DNA of 64,000 nucleotides from Sphingobium faniae (GCA_900100475.1 FMTU01000005.1:248001-312000); one strand, 5' to 3'; counted from the first letter of the stretch, positions 1-8,223 are shown. The notes: generated by a model from the letters alone, not told the origin. Numbers and translations: made by a program.

Positions 1-236
1 CTGACGGGGCCGAACTAGGATCGACGTGTGTTGAAAAGCGGTGCCTTTACCCGGCCTGAGTACGCCGAAAAAAGGTTCAAAACTCACAAGTGCCAACGAT
101 AACGAGGCTCTTGCTCTTGCTGCGTAATTGATGGCCTCGCGGCCTGACATTACCCAAAAAGAACGCGGTTGAACCCACCGGGCAACAGAAGGGAATTCAG
201 CGGCTGCCGGAGGGGCCGGGCAACAGAACCCTCCGG
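1..236 (+). ncRNA. ssrA: tmRNA (ssrA), coding piece of a permuted two-piece tmRNA
   Basis: Trans-translation RNA that rescues stalled ribosomes and tags the nascent chain for proteolysis. Seen: GGGGCCG at 6-12 followed by GGATCGACG reproduces the usual 5' end of tmRNA (acceptor half plus D-loop region). A short reading frame at 92-127 reads ANDNEALALAA then TAA, a typical tag with resume codon GCC and an Ala-Ala end. No T-arm or 3' acceptor strand complementary to GGGGCCG lies downstream. That fits the circularly permuted alphaproteobacterial gene, in which the acceptor piece (3' CCA half) precedes the coding piece, so the acceptor piece should lie just left of the window. The 3' end is uncertain. 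A hairpin at 207-214/229-236 followed by a loose T-rich stretch may be the processing or termination point. Confidence 0.85.
178..228 (+). repeat. 13-bp direct repeat in the tmRNA 3' region
   Basis: CCGGGCAACAGAA occurs at 178-190 and again at 216-228, 38 bp apart. The second copy forms part of the loop of the hairpin 207-236. It may belong to the precursor tmRNA structure. I recognise no function for it. Confidence 0.5.
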
Positions 237-353
237 ACCAATCCCCGATTTTCTTCTCCATCTTCGACATGGCTTCGGCCGGGCGCTTGCCCGGACGGTC
301 CATTTGCGCGCCGGTTCCCGATTCGAATCGGGGATCAAAAGCCATTTCGTTCA

Positions 354-371
354 ATTACAGTTTTATGACAG
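354..371 (-). promoter_or_regulatory. Pho-box-like site (minus orientation)
   Basis: Read on the minus strand the sequence is CTGTCATAAAACTGTAAT: two 7-bp direct repeats separated by a 4-bp AT linker, very close to the PhoB consensus (CTGTCAT-N4-CTGTCAY). It lies 137 bp before the TPR-like gene at 508 but points away from it, and no minus-strand gene is visible to its left. A stretch of 135 bp between it and the next gene shows no other recognisable signal. Confidence 0.4.
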
Positions 372-507
372 CTTGAAGAAAAAAGTGTAACTTGCTGTAT
401 TTCAATAGATAAAAATGATAATTCGGTGCCTTTCCGGCTATTGCTGGAATGTCATGAAGATGAAATAATCATGGCTATGTTAGAAAGATTTTTTGGGAGA
501 GATGGAG

Positions 508-891
508 ATGCTGAAGGTTGCTGCGATAATCGGACTCGCGCTGGCTGCCACGGCGCCGGGTATCGCGCTCGCGGCGCCCGGCGAGGTGCTGGTCGTGGGT
601 GTACCCGATGGCGGGCTGGCTGCCCATGCCCTGATGGCGGGGGATTTCCAGAAGGCGGCGAACAAGCTCAAGGCTCCGGTGCCTGATGGCGCGAACGATC
701 CCGCCCGTCTCATCAATCTGGGCAACGCCTATGCCGGCATGGGCCGCATGGCCGATGCGCGCCACGCTTATAAGGCCGCACGGTTCGCGCCGGAAACGCT
801 GCTGATTCTGGCGAACGGCAATGAGGAATCCTCACGCGACATCGCGCGCCGGGCCATGGGCAGGCTGGAAATGAACTACGCCATGCGCTGA
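508..891 (+). CDS. Small secreted TPR-like hypothetical protein
   Basis: About 127 aa. The N-terminus MLKVAAIIGLALAATAPGIALA is a Sec signal peptide with likely cleavage after ALA. The mature part carries one TPR-like helix pair around residues 70-95 (pattern LINLGNAYAGMGRMADARHAYKAA), so it may be a periplasmic protein-protein adaptor. The start ATG at 508 is preferred over the upstream TTG (493) and ATG (502) because GGGAGAG lies at a proper distance before it. The gene is monocistronic and closed by a strong terminator at 919-956. The family cannot be named, but similar short TPR secreted proteins are common in sphingomonads. Confidence 0.75.
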   Translation: MLKVAAIIGLALAATAPGIALAAPGEVLVVGVPDGGLAAHALMAGDFQKAANKLKAPVPDGANDPARLINLGNAYAGMGRMADARHAYKAARFAPETLLILANGNEESSRDIARRAMGRLEMNYAMR

Positions 892-918
892 ATGGCGCAA
901 ACCCGGCATTCTTGAATA

Positions 919-956
919 GGGGAGCCGTTCCTTCGGGGATGGCTCCCCTTGTTTTT
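919..956 (+). terminator. Rho-independent terminator with UUCG loop
   Basis: GGGGAGCC at 919-926 pairs with GGCTCCCC at 941-948. The stem continues through GTTCC/GGGAT to a C(TTCG)G tetraloop at 931-936 and is followed by TTGTTTTT. It terminates the TPR-like gene. Confidence 0.85.
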
Positions 957-977
957 GGGTGGGCTTCATTCATGAAA

Positions 978-1028
978 CTGTCATTTTATAGTCTCTGATC
1001 GGTCATCAAATCAAAATGCCTCTGTCAT
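978..1028 (+). promoter_or_regulatory. Tandem Pho-box-like repeats upstream of lipoprotein/TonB receptor pair
   Basis: CTGTCAT (978-984), CGGTCAT (1000-1006) and CTGTCAT (1022-1028) sit exactly 22 bp apart. Weaker 7-mers lie at the intermediate 11-bp positions 989 and 1011, and the 4-bp linkers are ttta, tgat, caaa and gcct. Arrays of 7-mers in 11-bp phase are the architecture of PhoB sites. The block lies 112-162 bp before the ATG at 1140 and is in the sense orientation. Regulation by phosphate is inference. Confidence 0.45.
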
Positions 1029-1139
1029 CCGACGCGCCTAGCTGCCGCCTTCGAGGGCGACAGGGGGCGTTGTCCGATTCGAAAATCCCCTGCGCTCCGC
1101 ACTGCAACATAAACCGGCATAGGCCGGAGCGGAGACGAC

Positions 1140-2750
1140 ATGGCCAAGATCAACCGTATCCATACTATTTTGATGGCGACCTGTGCATGCACGGTGCTGG
1201 CTGCTTGCGGCGCTGACGATATTTCCTCGCCCGGCGAAGGCACGATCGTCATCCCGGCGCCCACGCCGACCCCGGCTCCCACGCCGACCCCCACCCCGAC
1301 GCCCACCCCCGGCACGGTGACGGCGGCGGCGGAATGCCCGACCATCCCCGGCGCGGTGCAGCTCACCAATCGCGGCACCATTTCCGACAAGAGCGGCAAT
1401 AGCTGGCGCAATTGCGGCTTCCCGACCCGCTTCACCGAAACGACCACCATTACCAAGACGCCGGGCGTCATCTACTCGCTGCCGGGCCGCGTCGATGTCG
1501 GCACGGACCAGGGCGCGTCGAGCACCGGCACGCTCGTGACGCTGAACATCAACGAAGGCGTCGTCGTCTATGCGTCCACCGGCGCGGCGTTCCTGGCCGT
1601 CAATCGCGGCAACCAGATCAATGCCGTCGGCACCGCGTCGCAGCCGATCATCTTCACCAGCGAACAGAACGTCCTGGGGACCTCCACGGATCAGGATTCC
1701 GGCCAGTGGGGCGGCGTCGTGCTGCTTGGCCGCGCCAAGATCACCGATTGTGACGCGGGCGGCGCAGCGCCGGGCACGGTAGCCTGCGAACGCGATACCG
1801 AAGGCGCCAGCGGCGCCATCTATGGCGGCGCCGACGACGCCGACAATTCGGGCCGGATGAGCTATGTCCAGATCCGTTATTCCGGCTTCGTCCTGTCGGC
1901 GGGCAAGGAACTGCAGGGCCTGACCCCCTCGGGCGTCGGCACCGGCACGCAGCTCGACCACATTCAGGTCCACAACAGCTCTGACGACGGCATCGAAATC
2001 TTCGGCGGCTCGGCCCACCTCAAACATCTGGTCCTGACCGGCAACGAAGACGACAATCTGGACACCGACATCGGCTTCCGCGGCACGGCGCAGTTCATCA
2101 TCTCCGCCCAGCGCGCCAACGCCAATGTGGGTGACACCTTCCTCGAAACCGACTCCAACGGTTCGTCGGACCCGGCCCGTGCCGGTAACGCCGGCGAGGA
2201 CGTGCTGCCCCGCCAGTATCTGAAGGTCGCCAACTTCACCCATATCCAGCGGTCCAACACCGGCGACGACGGTGCGTCGATGCTGCTGCGCGGCGGCGCC
2301 GACCTGGCGCTGATCAATGGCATCATCATCAGCCCCAACCAGAGCTGCCTGCGGATCAACGGCGCAGCGGCGGTTCGCGATGCCGACAGCGCCCTGCAGG
2401 ATGCGGGCAAGCCGCGTTACCTGTCCGTGGCGATGCAGTGCAACACGACGCCGTTCAAGGGCACTGGCACGGGCGTTGACAATGCGCTGGTCCAGTCGAT
2501 CTTCACCGCCGGCGCGAACAGCACGATCAGCTACACCCCGTCGCTGACCAGCCTGTTCATCAACGGCGCGACCGAGACGGCCATCACGGCGATCGATCCC
2601 AAGACCATCGACGACGCCTTCACCACCACCAATTATATCGGTGCGGTCAAGGACAGCAACGATAACTGGTATGTCGGCTGGACCTGTAATTCGGTGAGCG
2701 CGAACTTCGGTTCGTCCAGCGGCGCCTGCACCGCCATCCCGACCACCTGA
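1140..2750 (+). CDS. Secreted beta-helix-like lipoprotein paired with TonB receptor
   Basis: 536 aa. A lipoprotein signal peptide ends in LAAC (residues 20-23). It is followed by a low-complexity Pro-Thr linker (about 38-58) and a large Gly/Asn/Asp-rich domain. That domain has recurring short strands such as GQWGGVVLLGRAKI, DHIQVHNSSDDGIEIFGG and HLKHLVLTGNEDDNLDTD, as in right-handed parallel beta-helix surface proteins. It is likely anchored to the outer membrane. It directly precedes a TonB-dependent receptor, with 89 bp and a hairpin between them. Such surface lipoproteins next to receptors often capture or process the ligand, which is unknown here. Possible Pho-box repeats lie upstream. 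Confidence 0.7.
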   Translation: MAKINRIHTILMATCACTVLAACGADDISSPGEGTIVIPAPTPTPAPTPTPTPTPTPGTVTAAAECPTIPGAVQLTNRGTISDKSGNSWRNCGFPTRFTETTTITKTPGVIYSLPGRVDVGTDQGASSTGTLVTLNINEGVVVYASTGAAFLAVNRGNQINAVGTASQPIIFTSEQNVLGTSTDQDSGQWGGVVLLGRAKITDCDAGGAAPGTVACERDTEGASGAIYGGADDADNSGRMSYVQIRYSGFVLSAGKELQGLTPSGVGTGTQLDHIQVHNSSDDGIEIFGGSAHLKHLVLTGNEDDNLDTDIGFRGTAQFIISAQRANANVGDTFLETDSNGSSDPARAGNAGEDVLPRQYLKVANFTHIQRSNTGDDGASMLLRGGADLALINGIIISPNQSCLRINGAAAVRDADSALQDAGKPRYLSVAMQCNTTPFKGTGTGVDNALVQSIFTAGANSTISYTPSLTSLFINGATETAITAIDPKTIDDAFTTTNYIGAVKDSNDNWYVGWTCNSVSANFGSSSGACTAIPTT

Positions 2751-2770
2751 TCGACCCACGCAACAACAGG

Positions 2771-2802
2771 GGCGGGGGAGCGTGTTCCAGCGCTTCCCCG
2801 CC
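2771..2802 (+). terminator. Intercistronic hairpin between lipoprotein and receptor genes
   Basis: GGCGGGGGAGCG (2771-2782) pairs over 12 bp with CGCTTCCCCGCC (2791-2802) and is followed by TTCTTT. It probably acts as a partial terminator or mRNA stabiliser, so the lipoprotein is made in excess over the receptor. Confidence 0.6.
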
Positions 2803-2839
2803 TTCTTTGCAGAGATTTTCCCAAAAGGGGGATAAACGC

Positions 2840-5521
2840 ATGTCGAAGCCGCTCACTCTGGCGCGCCTGCTCCTGATTTCCACCGCGCTGGCCACCCCGA
2901 TGGCGATGGCCCAGACCGATACAGCCCCGCCCGGCACCGGGCCGGGCACGCCCACCGCTCGCGAACAGGCCGATGCCGATGAGGGCCGGGTGGATGTTTC
3001 CATCCCCGGATCGGACATCATCGTCACCGGCCGCCGCACCAGCAATATTTCGCAGGCCGCGCCGCAGGTGGTGAACGTGCTGTCCGCCGCCGACATCAAG
3101 CGCACGGGCGAAGGCGACATCGCCGGTTCGCTCCAGCGCGTCACCGGCCTGTCGGTCGTGGAGGGCGGCTATGTCTATGTGCGCGGCCTTGGCGACCGCT
3201 ATTCGCTGGCGCTGCTCAACGGTTCGCCGCTGCCCAGCCCCGAACCGCTCAAGCGCGTGGTGCCGCTCGACATCTTCCCCACCAGCGTGATCGCCTCGAC
3301 CCTGGTGCAGAAGAGCTTTTCTCCCAACTTCCCCGGTGAATTCGGCGGCGGCGTCATCAACTTGACGACCAAGGCGATCCCGAGCGAAAGCTATCTCGAG
3401 TTCGGCGTCGGCAGTTCCGCCAACACCGAAACCTCCGGCCAGATGGGCTATAGCTATTATGGCGCCAAGTCCGACTGGACCGGCTTCGACGACAGTTCGC
3501 GCGACGTGCCGCCGTTGCTGAAGCAGGCGTTCAAAAGCGGCGTGCCCTTCGACAATCTGGGACGTGGCGAGCTTCAGGCTATTTCCATGCAGTTCCTGAA
3601 CTCCAAGACTTCGGTCTTGCAGCGGTCGAACAGCCTGCCGTTCAACTTCTCCGGCTCGATCAACGGCGGCACGGCCGCCGATATCGGCAGCGACGGGCGG
3701 CTGGGCGTCATCGCCACGATGTCCTACAGCAACAAATGGCGGACGCGCGCTGCGCTGCAACAGGCGTCCATCGACCTGACCCAGGCGCCAGGCAAGTCCT
3801 ATCAGCAGGTCACCACCGACAATGAGGTGACGTTGAACGGCCTTTTGGGCGTCGGGCTGGAACTGGGCGATCAGAAGATCCGCTGGACCAACCTCTACAT
3901 CCGCGACACGCTGAAGCGTGGGGCGCTCTCTGTCGGTCAGAATGACGGCGCGATCGCGGGCGCTGATTATATGAACCAGAACACCGCCTGGTATGAGCGG
4001 CAGTTGATCGACACGCAACTGGTTGGCGAATTCAAGCTGGGCGATGCCCTCAGCCTGGACTTGCGCGGCGGCTATGCCAATTCACAGCGTGAGGCGCCCT
4101 ATGAGCGCGAGTTCGTCTATGTGCGGAGCAATCGCGCACTGGATATTGATCCGGTGGGCGACCGTTTTATCAACGCGCTCAATCGCCAGCGCGGCGATGC
4201 GTCGATCACCTTCAGCGACCTGAACGAAGATCTGTGGTCGGCGGGCGCGGACCTGAGCTACAAGGTGTCGCCCGCGCTGACGCTGACGGCGGGCTATGCC
4301 TTCACCGACACCAAGCGCACCTCCTCGCGTTACGAACTGCATTTCGATGCGATCAACCTGCCGGTTCCGGTGCAGCAACTGCGACCCGACTATCTGCTGT
4401 CGGATGCGTCGATCCAGCTTTACGATATGTCGCTGCTGGACTTCTCGGGCAATTATCCGGTCTATGATGCGGCGCTCACGGTCCATGCGGGCTATGGTCA
4501 GGTGCGGGCGGAAATCGTGCCGGGCCTGTCGATCGACGGGGGTGTCCGTTTTGAAAAGGGCAAGCAGTCCGTCACGGGCCTCGACGTCTACAGCACCGGC
4601 ATCGAGCCTGTGAACCGCATCAACAAGGAATATTGGCTGCCTGCCGCGACCATCACCTTTGAAGCGGCGCAAGGCCTGCAATTCCGCCTCAGCGGCTCCA
4701 AGACCATCGCGCGTCCGCAGTTCCGCGAACTGATCGCGCAGCCCTTCGTCGATACGGACGCCAACCGCTTCTATCGCGGCAACCCGTTTCTGCAGGACAG
4801 CGAATTGTGGAATGCCGACATTCGCGCCGAATGGTATATGGGGCGTGACGAGCGGCTGACCGCGGCGGCTTTCTACAAGAAGATCGACAATCCGATCGAA
4901 ACCTACACCACCATCAACGACAAATATGACGTCACGACCAGCTTCGCCAATGCGCCGGAAGCGACGCTGTACGGCGTTGAGGTGGAAGCGCAGAAATATG
5001 TGCCGCTCGACGGGTGGAATTCGCCCTTCTTCCAGAGCCGCCGCATCGTCCTGATCGGCAACTATACCTATACCCAGTCCGAGTTGAAGGTCGGGGCGGG
5101 CGACACGACCATCCCCTATAGCTATAGCACCGGGCCGCTGCCCGCCGCGACGGACTATTTCCGTGACGGCGCGCCGATGACAGGGCAGTCGGACCATCTG
5201 GTGAACCTGCAACTGGGGCTGGAAGATACGGACAGGCTGTCGCAGCAGACCCTGATGCTGACCTATGCCAGCCCGCGCGTCACCAGCCGCGGTCCGAACC
5301 TTCAGCCGGACATCAAGGAAAAGCCGGGCCTGACGCTCGACTTCGTGGCGCGACAGGGCGTGAAGCTGTTCGATGCGATCAACAGCGAATTCAAGCTCGA
5401 AGCGCGCAACATCACCGGCCGGAAATATCAGGAAGTCCAGCAACTGGACGGCAACAAGGTGTATTATAACCGCTACAAGATCGGCACGACCATCGCGGCG
5501 TCGATGACTGTAGCCTTCTGA
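2840..5521 (+). CDS. TonB-dependent outer-membrane receptor
   Basis: 893 aa from the ATG at 2840, which follows an AAAAGGGGG ribosome site; the longer frame from 2807 lacks one. A signal peptide (residues 1-24, ending AMA) precedes the plug domain (about 55-175), with the conserved VRGLGDRYS motif and the NFPGEFGGGVINLTTK plug end. A 22-stranded barrel follows, ending in a C-terminal Phe (MTVAF) typical for outer-membrane insertion. The family imports bulky substrates using the proton motive force via TonB-ExbBD. This subtype (no siderophore signature, RGLGDRY plug) is abundant in Sphingomonadales and the substrate cannot be told from sequence. It is co-oriented with the beta-helix lipoprotein gene and shares its upstream region. 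Confidence 0.9.
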   Translation: MSKPLTLARLLLISTALATPMAMAQTDTAPPGTGPGTPTAREQADADEGRVDVSIPGSDIIVTGRRTSNISQAAPQVVNVLSAADIKRTGEGDIAGSLQRVTGLSVVEGGYVYVRGLGDRYSLALLNGSPLPSPEPLKRVVPLDIFPTSVIASTLVQKSFSPNFPGEFGGGVINLTTKAIPSESYLEFGVGSSANTETSGQMGYSYYGAKSDWTGFDDSSRDVPPLLKQAFKSGVPFDNLGRGELQAISMQFLNSKTSVLQRSNSLPFNFSGSINGGTAADIGSDGRLGVIATMSYSNKWRTRAALQQASIDLTQAPGKSYQQVTTDNEVTLNGLLGVGLELGDQKIRWTNLYIRDTLKRGALSVGQNDGAIAGADYMNQNTAWYERQLIDTQLVGEFKLGDALSLDLRGGYANSQREAPYEREFVYVRSNRALDIDPVGDRFINALNRQRGDASITFSDLNEDLWSAGADLSYKVSPALTLTAGYAFTDTKRTSSRYELHFDAINLPVPVQQLRPDYLLSDASIQLYDMSLLDFSGNYPVYDAALTVHAGYGQVRAEIVPGLSIDGGVRFEKGKQSVTGLDVYSTGIEPVNRINKEYWLPAATITFEAAQGLQFRLSGSKTIARPQFRELIAQPFVDTDANRFYRGNPFLQDSELWNADIRAEWYMGRDERLTAAAFYKKIDNPIETYTTINDKYDVTTSFANAPEATLYGVEVEAQKYVPLDGWNSPFFQSRRIVLIGNYTYTQSELKVGAGDTTIPYSYSTGPLPAATDYFRDGAPMTGQSDHLVNLQLGLEDTDRLSQQTLMLTYASPRVTSRGPNLQPDIKEKPGLTLDFVARQGVKLFDAINSEFKLEARNITGRKYQEVQQLDGNKVYYNRYKIGTTIAASMTVAF

Positions 5522-5530
5522 TGCACGGAC

Positions 5531-5560
5531 GGCGGGGGGCGAGGCTGCTCGCTTCCCGCC
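5531..5560 (+). terminator. Terminator hairpin after TonB receptor
   Basis: A 13-bp stem, 5531-5543 with 5548-5560 (two G-T pairs), and a GCTG loop lie 10 bp after the receptor stop codon. The T-tract is poor, so termination may be Rho-assisted. Confidence 0.55.
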
Positions 5561-5626
5561 GCCACATTTGCATCGGTCAACCGCGCATCTTTCCCTGACG
5601 CAAGCGCGGCGTGCCCGATAACCGGA

Positions 5627-5776
5627 TTATGACGATGCGGTCATCCCGGCCAGGTTCATGAGGCCGCGAACGGCCATGGCGACAACCGCCAGCGCGGCGA
5701 TGCTCGCCGCCCAGATGAAGATCAGCCAGCCGATACGGCGAAGCCAGAGCCTGCGAGAAGCGCCGCCCGGCTTCAT
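5627..5776 (-). CDS. DUF2474-like small subunit of bd oxidase (CydX-type)
   Basis: 49 aa with a basic N-terminus (RRLWLRR) followed by one transmembrane helix (about residues 16-37). Its ATG overlaps the cydB stop (TGATG), so it is translationally coupled to the oxidase. Small single-helix proteins encoded after cydB (CydX, CydS, DUF2474) stabilise the heme cluster of bd-type oxidases. Position and topology support the same role here. It is too short to show by itself which of these small families it belongs to. Confidence 0.75.
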   Translation of the reverse strand: MKPGGASRRLWLRRIGWLIFIWAASIAALAVVAMAVRGLMNLAGMTASS

Positions 5777-6783
5777 CAATGATAGCCTTCGCCTGCCTTC
5801 ACCTTGCCCCGGAACACATAATAGGACCAGGCCGTATAGGCGAGGATGAAGGGGATGATGAAGAGCGCCCCGACCAGTGTGAAGCCCATGCTTTGCGGCG
5901 GCGCGGCTGCGGCCCAGATTGTTACGTCCGGCGGGATGATGTGAGGCCACAGGCTGATGGCGAGCCCGGTATAGCCCAGGAACAGCAGGATCAGCGTCAG
6001 CAGGAACGGCGCGGCATGGCCCTCGCCGCGCAGCGTCTTGAGCAAGGCCCATGACGCCAGCAGCACTAGCGCGGGGACGGGCGCGAAGAAGAAGAGATTG
6101 GGCTGCGAAAACCAGCGCGCCGCGACGTCGGCATGGATCAGCGGCGTCCAGAGGCTGACGATCACGATGGTGGCCAGCAATGCGAGAGTGACGGGGCGAC
6201 CCAGCGCGCGCATGCGCTCTTGCAGCGGCCCTTCCGTCTTCATCACCAGCCATGTCGCGCCGAGCAGCGCATAGGCGATCAGCAGGCCCGCGCCTGTGAA
6301 CAGGCTGAACGGGGTCAGCCAGTCGAGCAGGCCGCCCGCATAGGCGCCGTCCTCGACCCGGAAACCGTTGATGAACGCGCCCAACGCCACGCCCTGCGAG
6401 AAGGTGGCGATATAGGAGCCCCAGGTGAAGGCCTTGTCCCAGAACGGCCTGTGCGCCTCATCGGATTTGAAGCGGAATTCGAACGCGACGCCGCGCCAGA
6501 TCAGCCCCGCCAGCATCAGCACCAGCGGCAGATAGAGCGCGCTGAGCACCACGGCATAAGCGAGCGGGAAGGCGGCCAGCAATCCCGCGCCGCCCAGCAC
6601 CAGCCAGGTCTCGTTGCCGTCCCATACGGGCGCGACCGTATTGATCATGGTGTCCCGGTCCTCCCGGTCGCGCACAAAGGGGAACAGGATGCCGATGCCG
6701 AGGTCAAAGCCGTCCATGATCACATACATCATCAGCCCGAAAGCGATGATGATCGCCCAGATGAGGGGAAGGTCGATGCCCAT
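5776..6783 (-). CDS. cydB: Cytochrome bd-type quinol oxidase subunit II
   Basis: 335 aa and strongly hydrophobic, with about nine membrane helices. The N-terminal region has the CydB pattern GFDLGIGILFPFVRDREDRDTMINTVAPVWDGNETWLV. With CydA it forms a quinol:O2 oxidoreductase of the inner membrane that reduces oxygen without pumping protons. The length matches the CioB/CydB family. The gap to cydA is 3 nt, and the stop overlaps the start of the DUF2474-like subunit, so the three genes form one operon. Confidence 0.95.
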   Translation of the reverse strand: MGIDLPLIWAIIIAFGLMMYVIMDGFDLGIGILFPFVRDREDRDTMINTVAPVWDGNETWLVLGGAGLLAAFPLAYAVVLSALYLPLVLMLAGLIWRGVAFEFRFKSDEAHRPFWDKAFTWGSYIATFSQGVALGAFINGFRVEDGAYAGGLLDWLTPFSLFTGAGLLIAYALLGATWLVMKTEGPLQERMRALGRPVTLALLATIVIVSLWTPLIHADVAARWFSQPNLFFFAPVPALVLLASWALLKTLRGEGHAAPFLLTLILLFLGYTGLAISLWPHIIPPDVTIWAAAAPPQSMGFTLVGALFIIPFILAYTAWSYYVFRGKVKAGEGYH

Positions 6784-6786
6784 CGT

Positions 6787-8223
6787 TCAGCGCTCCCTCT
6801 GGTCCGGCGTCGGGTCGATATCGTCCGGGGCGGCTGACAGCGGCCGGGCGGCGCGCAGGCTTTGCCCCGTTTCATGGGGCTGCTCGTCCCTGGCGGGGTC
6901 ATGTTCCGCTTTCGGCCCGCTCGCGACCAGTTGCAGCATATAGCTGATCCCCGTTCCGAAGACCGCGACATACATCACGATGAACAGGATCAGCGTCGTG
7001 GAGAGCGCCAGCACGCTATGGTCGGAGACGGCGTCTTCGGTCCGCATCACGCCATAGACCACCCATGGCTGCCGCCCGATCTCCGTGGTGAACCAGCCCG
7101 CCAATATCGCGATCAGCCCGCCTGGCCCCATGATCAGGGCGAAACGCTGCAAATATTTCGACCGGTACAGCCGTTGCCCGCGCCGCGCCCAAAGCCCCCA
7201 CAGGCCCAGGAAAAGCATCAGGAAGCCCAACCCCGCCATGACCCGGAAACTCCAGAAGACGATGGTCGAATTGGGCCGGTCCGCCGCCGGGAAATCCTTC
7301 AACCCCGGCACCTGGCCGTTGATGTCGTGGGTGAGGATCAGGCTGCCAAGATAGGGCAGCGCTATCGCATAGCGGGTCGTTTCCGCCTTCATGTCGGGCA
7401 GGCCGAACAGAATCAGCGGCACGCTCTTGCCCGGTTCATTCTCCCAATGCCCCTCCATCGCGGCGATCTTCGCGGGCTGATGCTTGAGCGTGTTGAGACC
7501 GTGCAGGTCGCCCAGGCCGATCTGCAAGGGGGCCACCAGCAGCACCATCCACAACGACATGGACAGCATCTTGCGGACGGCGGGGGTGTCCCGTCCCTTC
7601 AGCAGATGCCACGCACCGCCCGCGCCGACGAACAGCGCGGTCGCGAGATAGGCGGCCATGGTCATGTGCGCGAGCCGATAGGGGAAGGAGGGATTGAAGA
7701 TCACCTTGATCCAGTCGACCGGCACGACTCGCCCGTCGATGATCTCATAACCCTGCGGCGTCTGCATCCAACTGTTCGAGGCGAGAATCCAGGTGGCGGA
7801 AACCAGTGTGCCAAGCGCGACCATGATCGTCGCGAAGAAATGCAGTCCCGGCCCGACCCTGTTCCAGCCGAACAGCATCACGCCCAGAAATCCGGCCTCC
7901 AGGAAGAAGGCCGTCAGAACTTCATAGGTGAGGAGCGGTCCTGTTATGCTCCCCGCGAAGGTGGAAAAATAGCTCCAGTTGGTCCCGAACTGATAGGCCA
8001 TGACAAGGCCGGAAACGACGCCCATCGCGAAATTGACGGCGAAGATGCCCAGCCAGAAATGATAGAGTTCGCGATAGACCGGGTTCTTCTTCCACAGCCA
8101 AAGGCCTTCGAGCACCACGAGATAGCTCGCCAGACCGATGGTGATGGCCGGGAAAATAATGTGGAAGGAGATGGTGAATCCGAATTGAATTCGGGCCAGT
8201 TCCAGCGCGGTCAATCCCAACAT
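6787..8223 (-). CDS. cydA: Cytochrome bd-type quinol oxidase subunit I (CIO-like)
   Basis: 478 aa. The heme-ligand His lies at residue 21 in FTISFHIIFPA, equivalent to His19 of the E. coli protein. The family motif GWxxTEIGRQPW occurs in the C-terminal half. The protein is shorter than E. coli CydA (522 aa), as expected for the cyanide-insensitive oxidase group (CioA) with a short Q-loop. It binds hemes b558, b595 and d and oxidises quinol. It heads the cydAB-DUF2474 operon. About 265 bp upstream hold no obvious FNR-type TTGAT-N4-ATCAA site. Confidence 0.93.
   Translation of the reverse strand: MLGLTALELARIQFGFTISFHIIFPAITIGLASYLVVLEGLWLWKKNPVYRELYHFWLGIFAVNFAMGVVSGLVMAYQFGTNWSYFSTFAGSITGPLLTYEVLTAFFLEAGFLGVMLFGWNRVGPGLHFFATIMVALGTLVSATWILASNSWMQTPQGYEIIDGRVVPVDWIKVIFNPSFPYRLAHMTMAAYLATALFVGAGGAWHLLKGRDTPAVRKMLSMSLWMVLLVAPLQIGLGDLHGLNTLKHQPAKIAAMEGHWENEPGKSVPLILFGLPDMKAETTRYAIALPYLGSLILTHDINGQVPGLKDFPAADRPNSTIVFWSFRVMAGLGFLMLFLGLWGLWARRGQRLYRSKYLQRFALIMGPGGLIAILAGWFTTEIGRQPWVVYGVMRTEDAVSDHSVLALSTTLILFIVMYVAVFGTGISYMLQLVASGPKAEHDPARDEQPHETGQSLRAARPLSAAPDDIDPTPDQRER

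Noticed and set aside
317-332. Perfect palindrome CCCGATTCGAATCGGG that looks like a T-arm and raised the idea of the missing tmRNA acceptor half or a tRNA remnant
   Set aside because: Taken as a T-loop, the conserved closing G53-C61 pair is not formed, and there is no acceptor stem matching GGGGCCG nearby. Probably a chance palindrome.
1257-1315. Tandem short repeats CCCACGCCGACC
   Set aside because: They encode the Pro-Thr linker of the lipoprotein; not a CRISPR or regulatory repeat.
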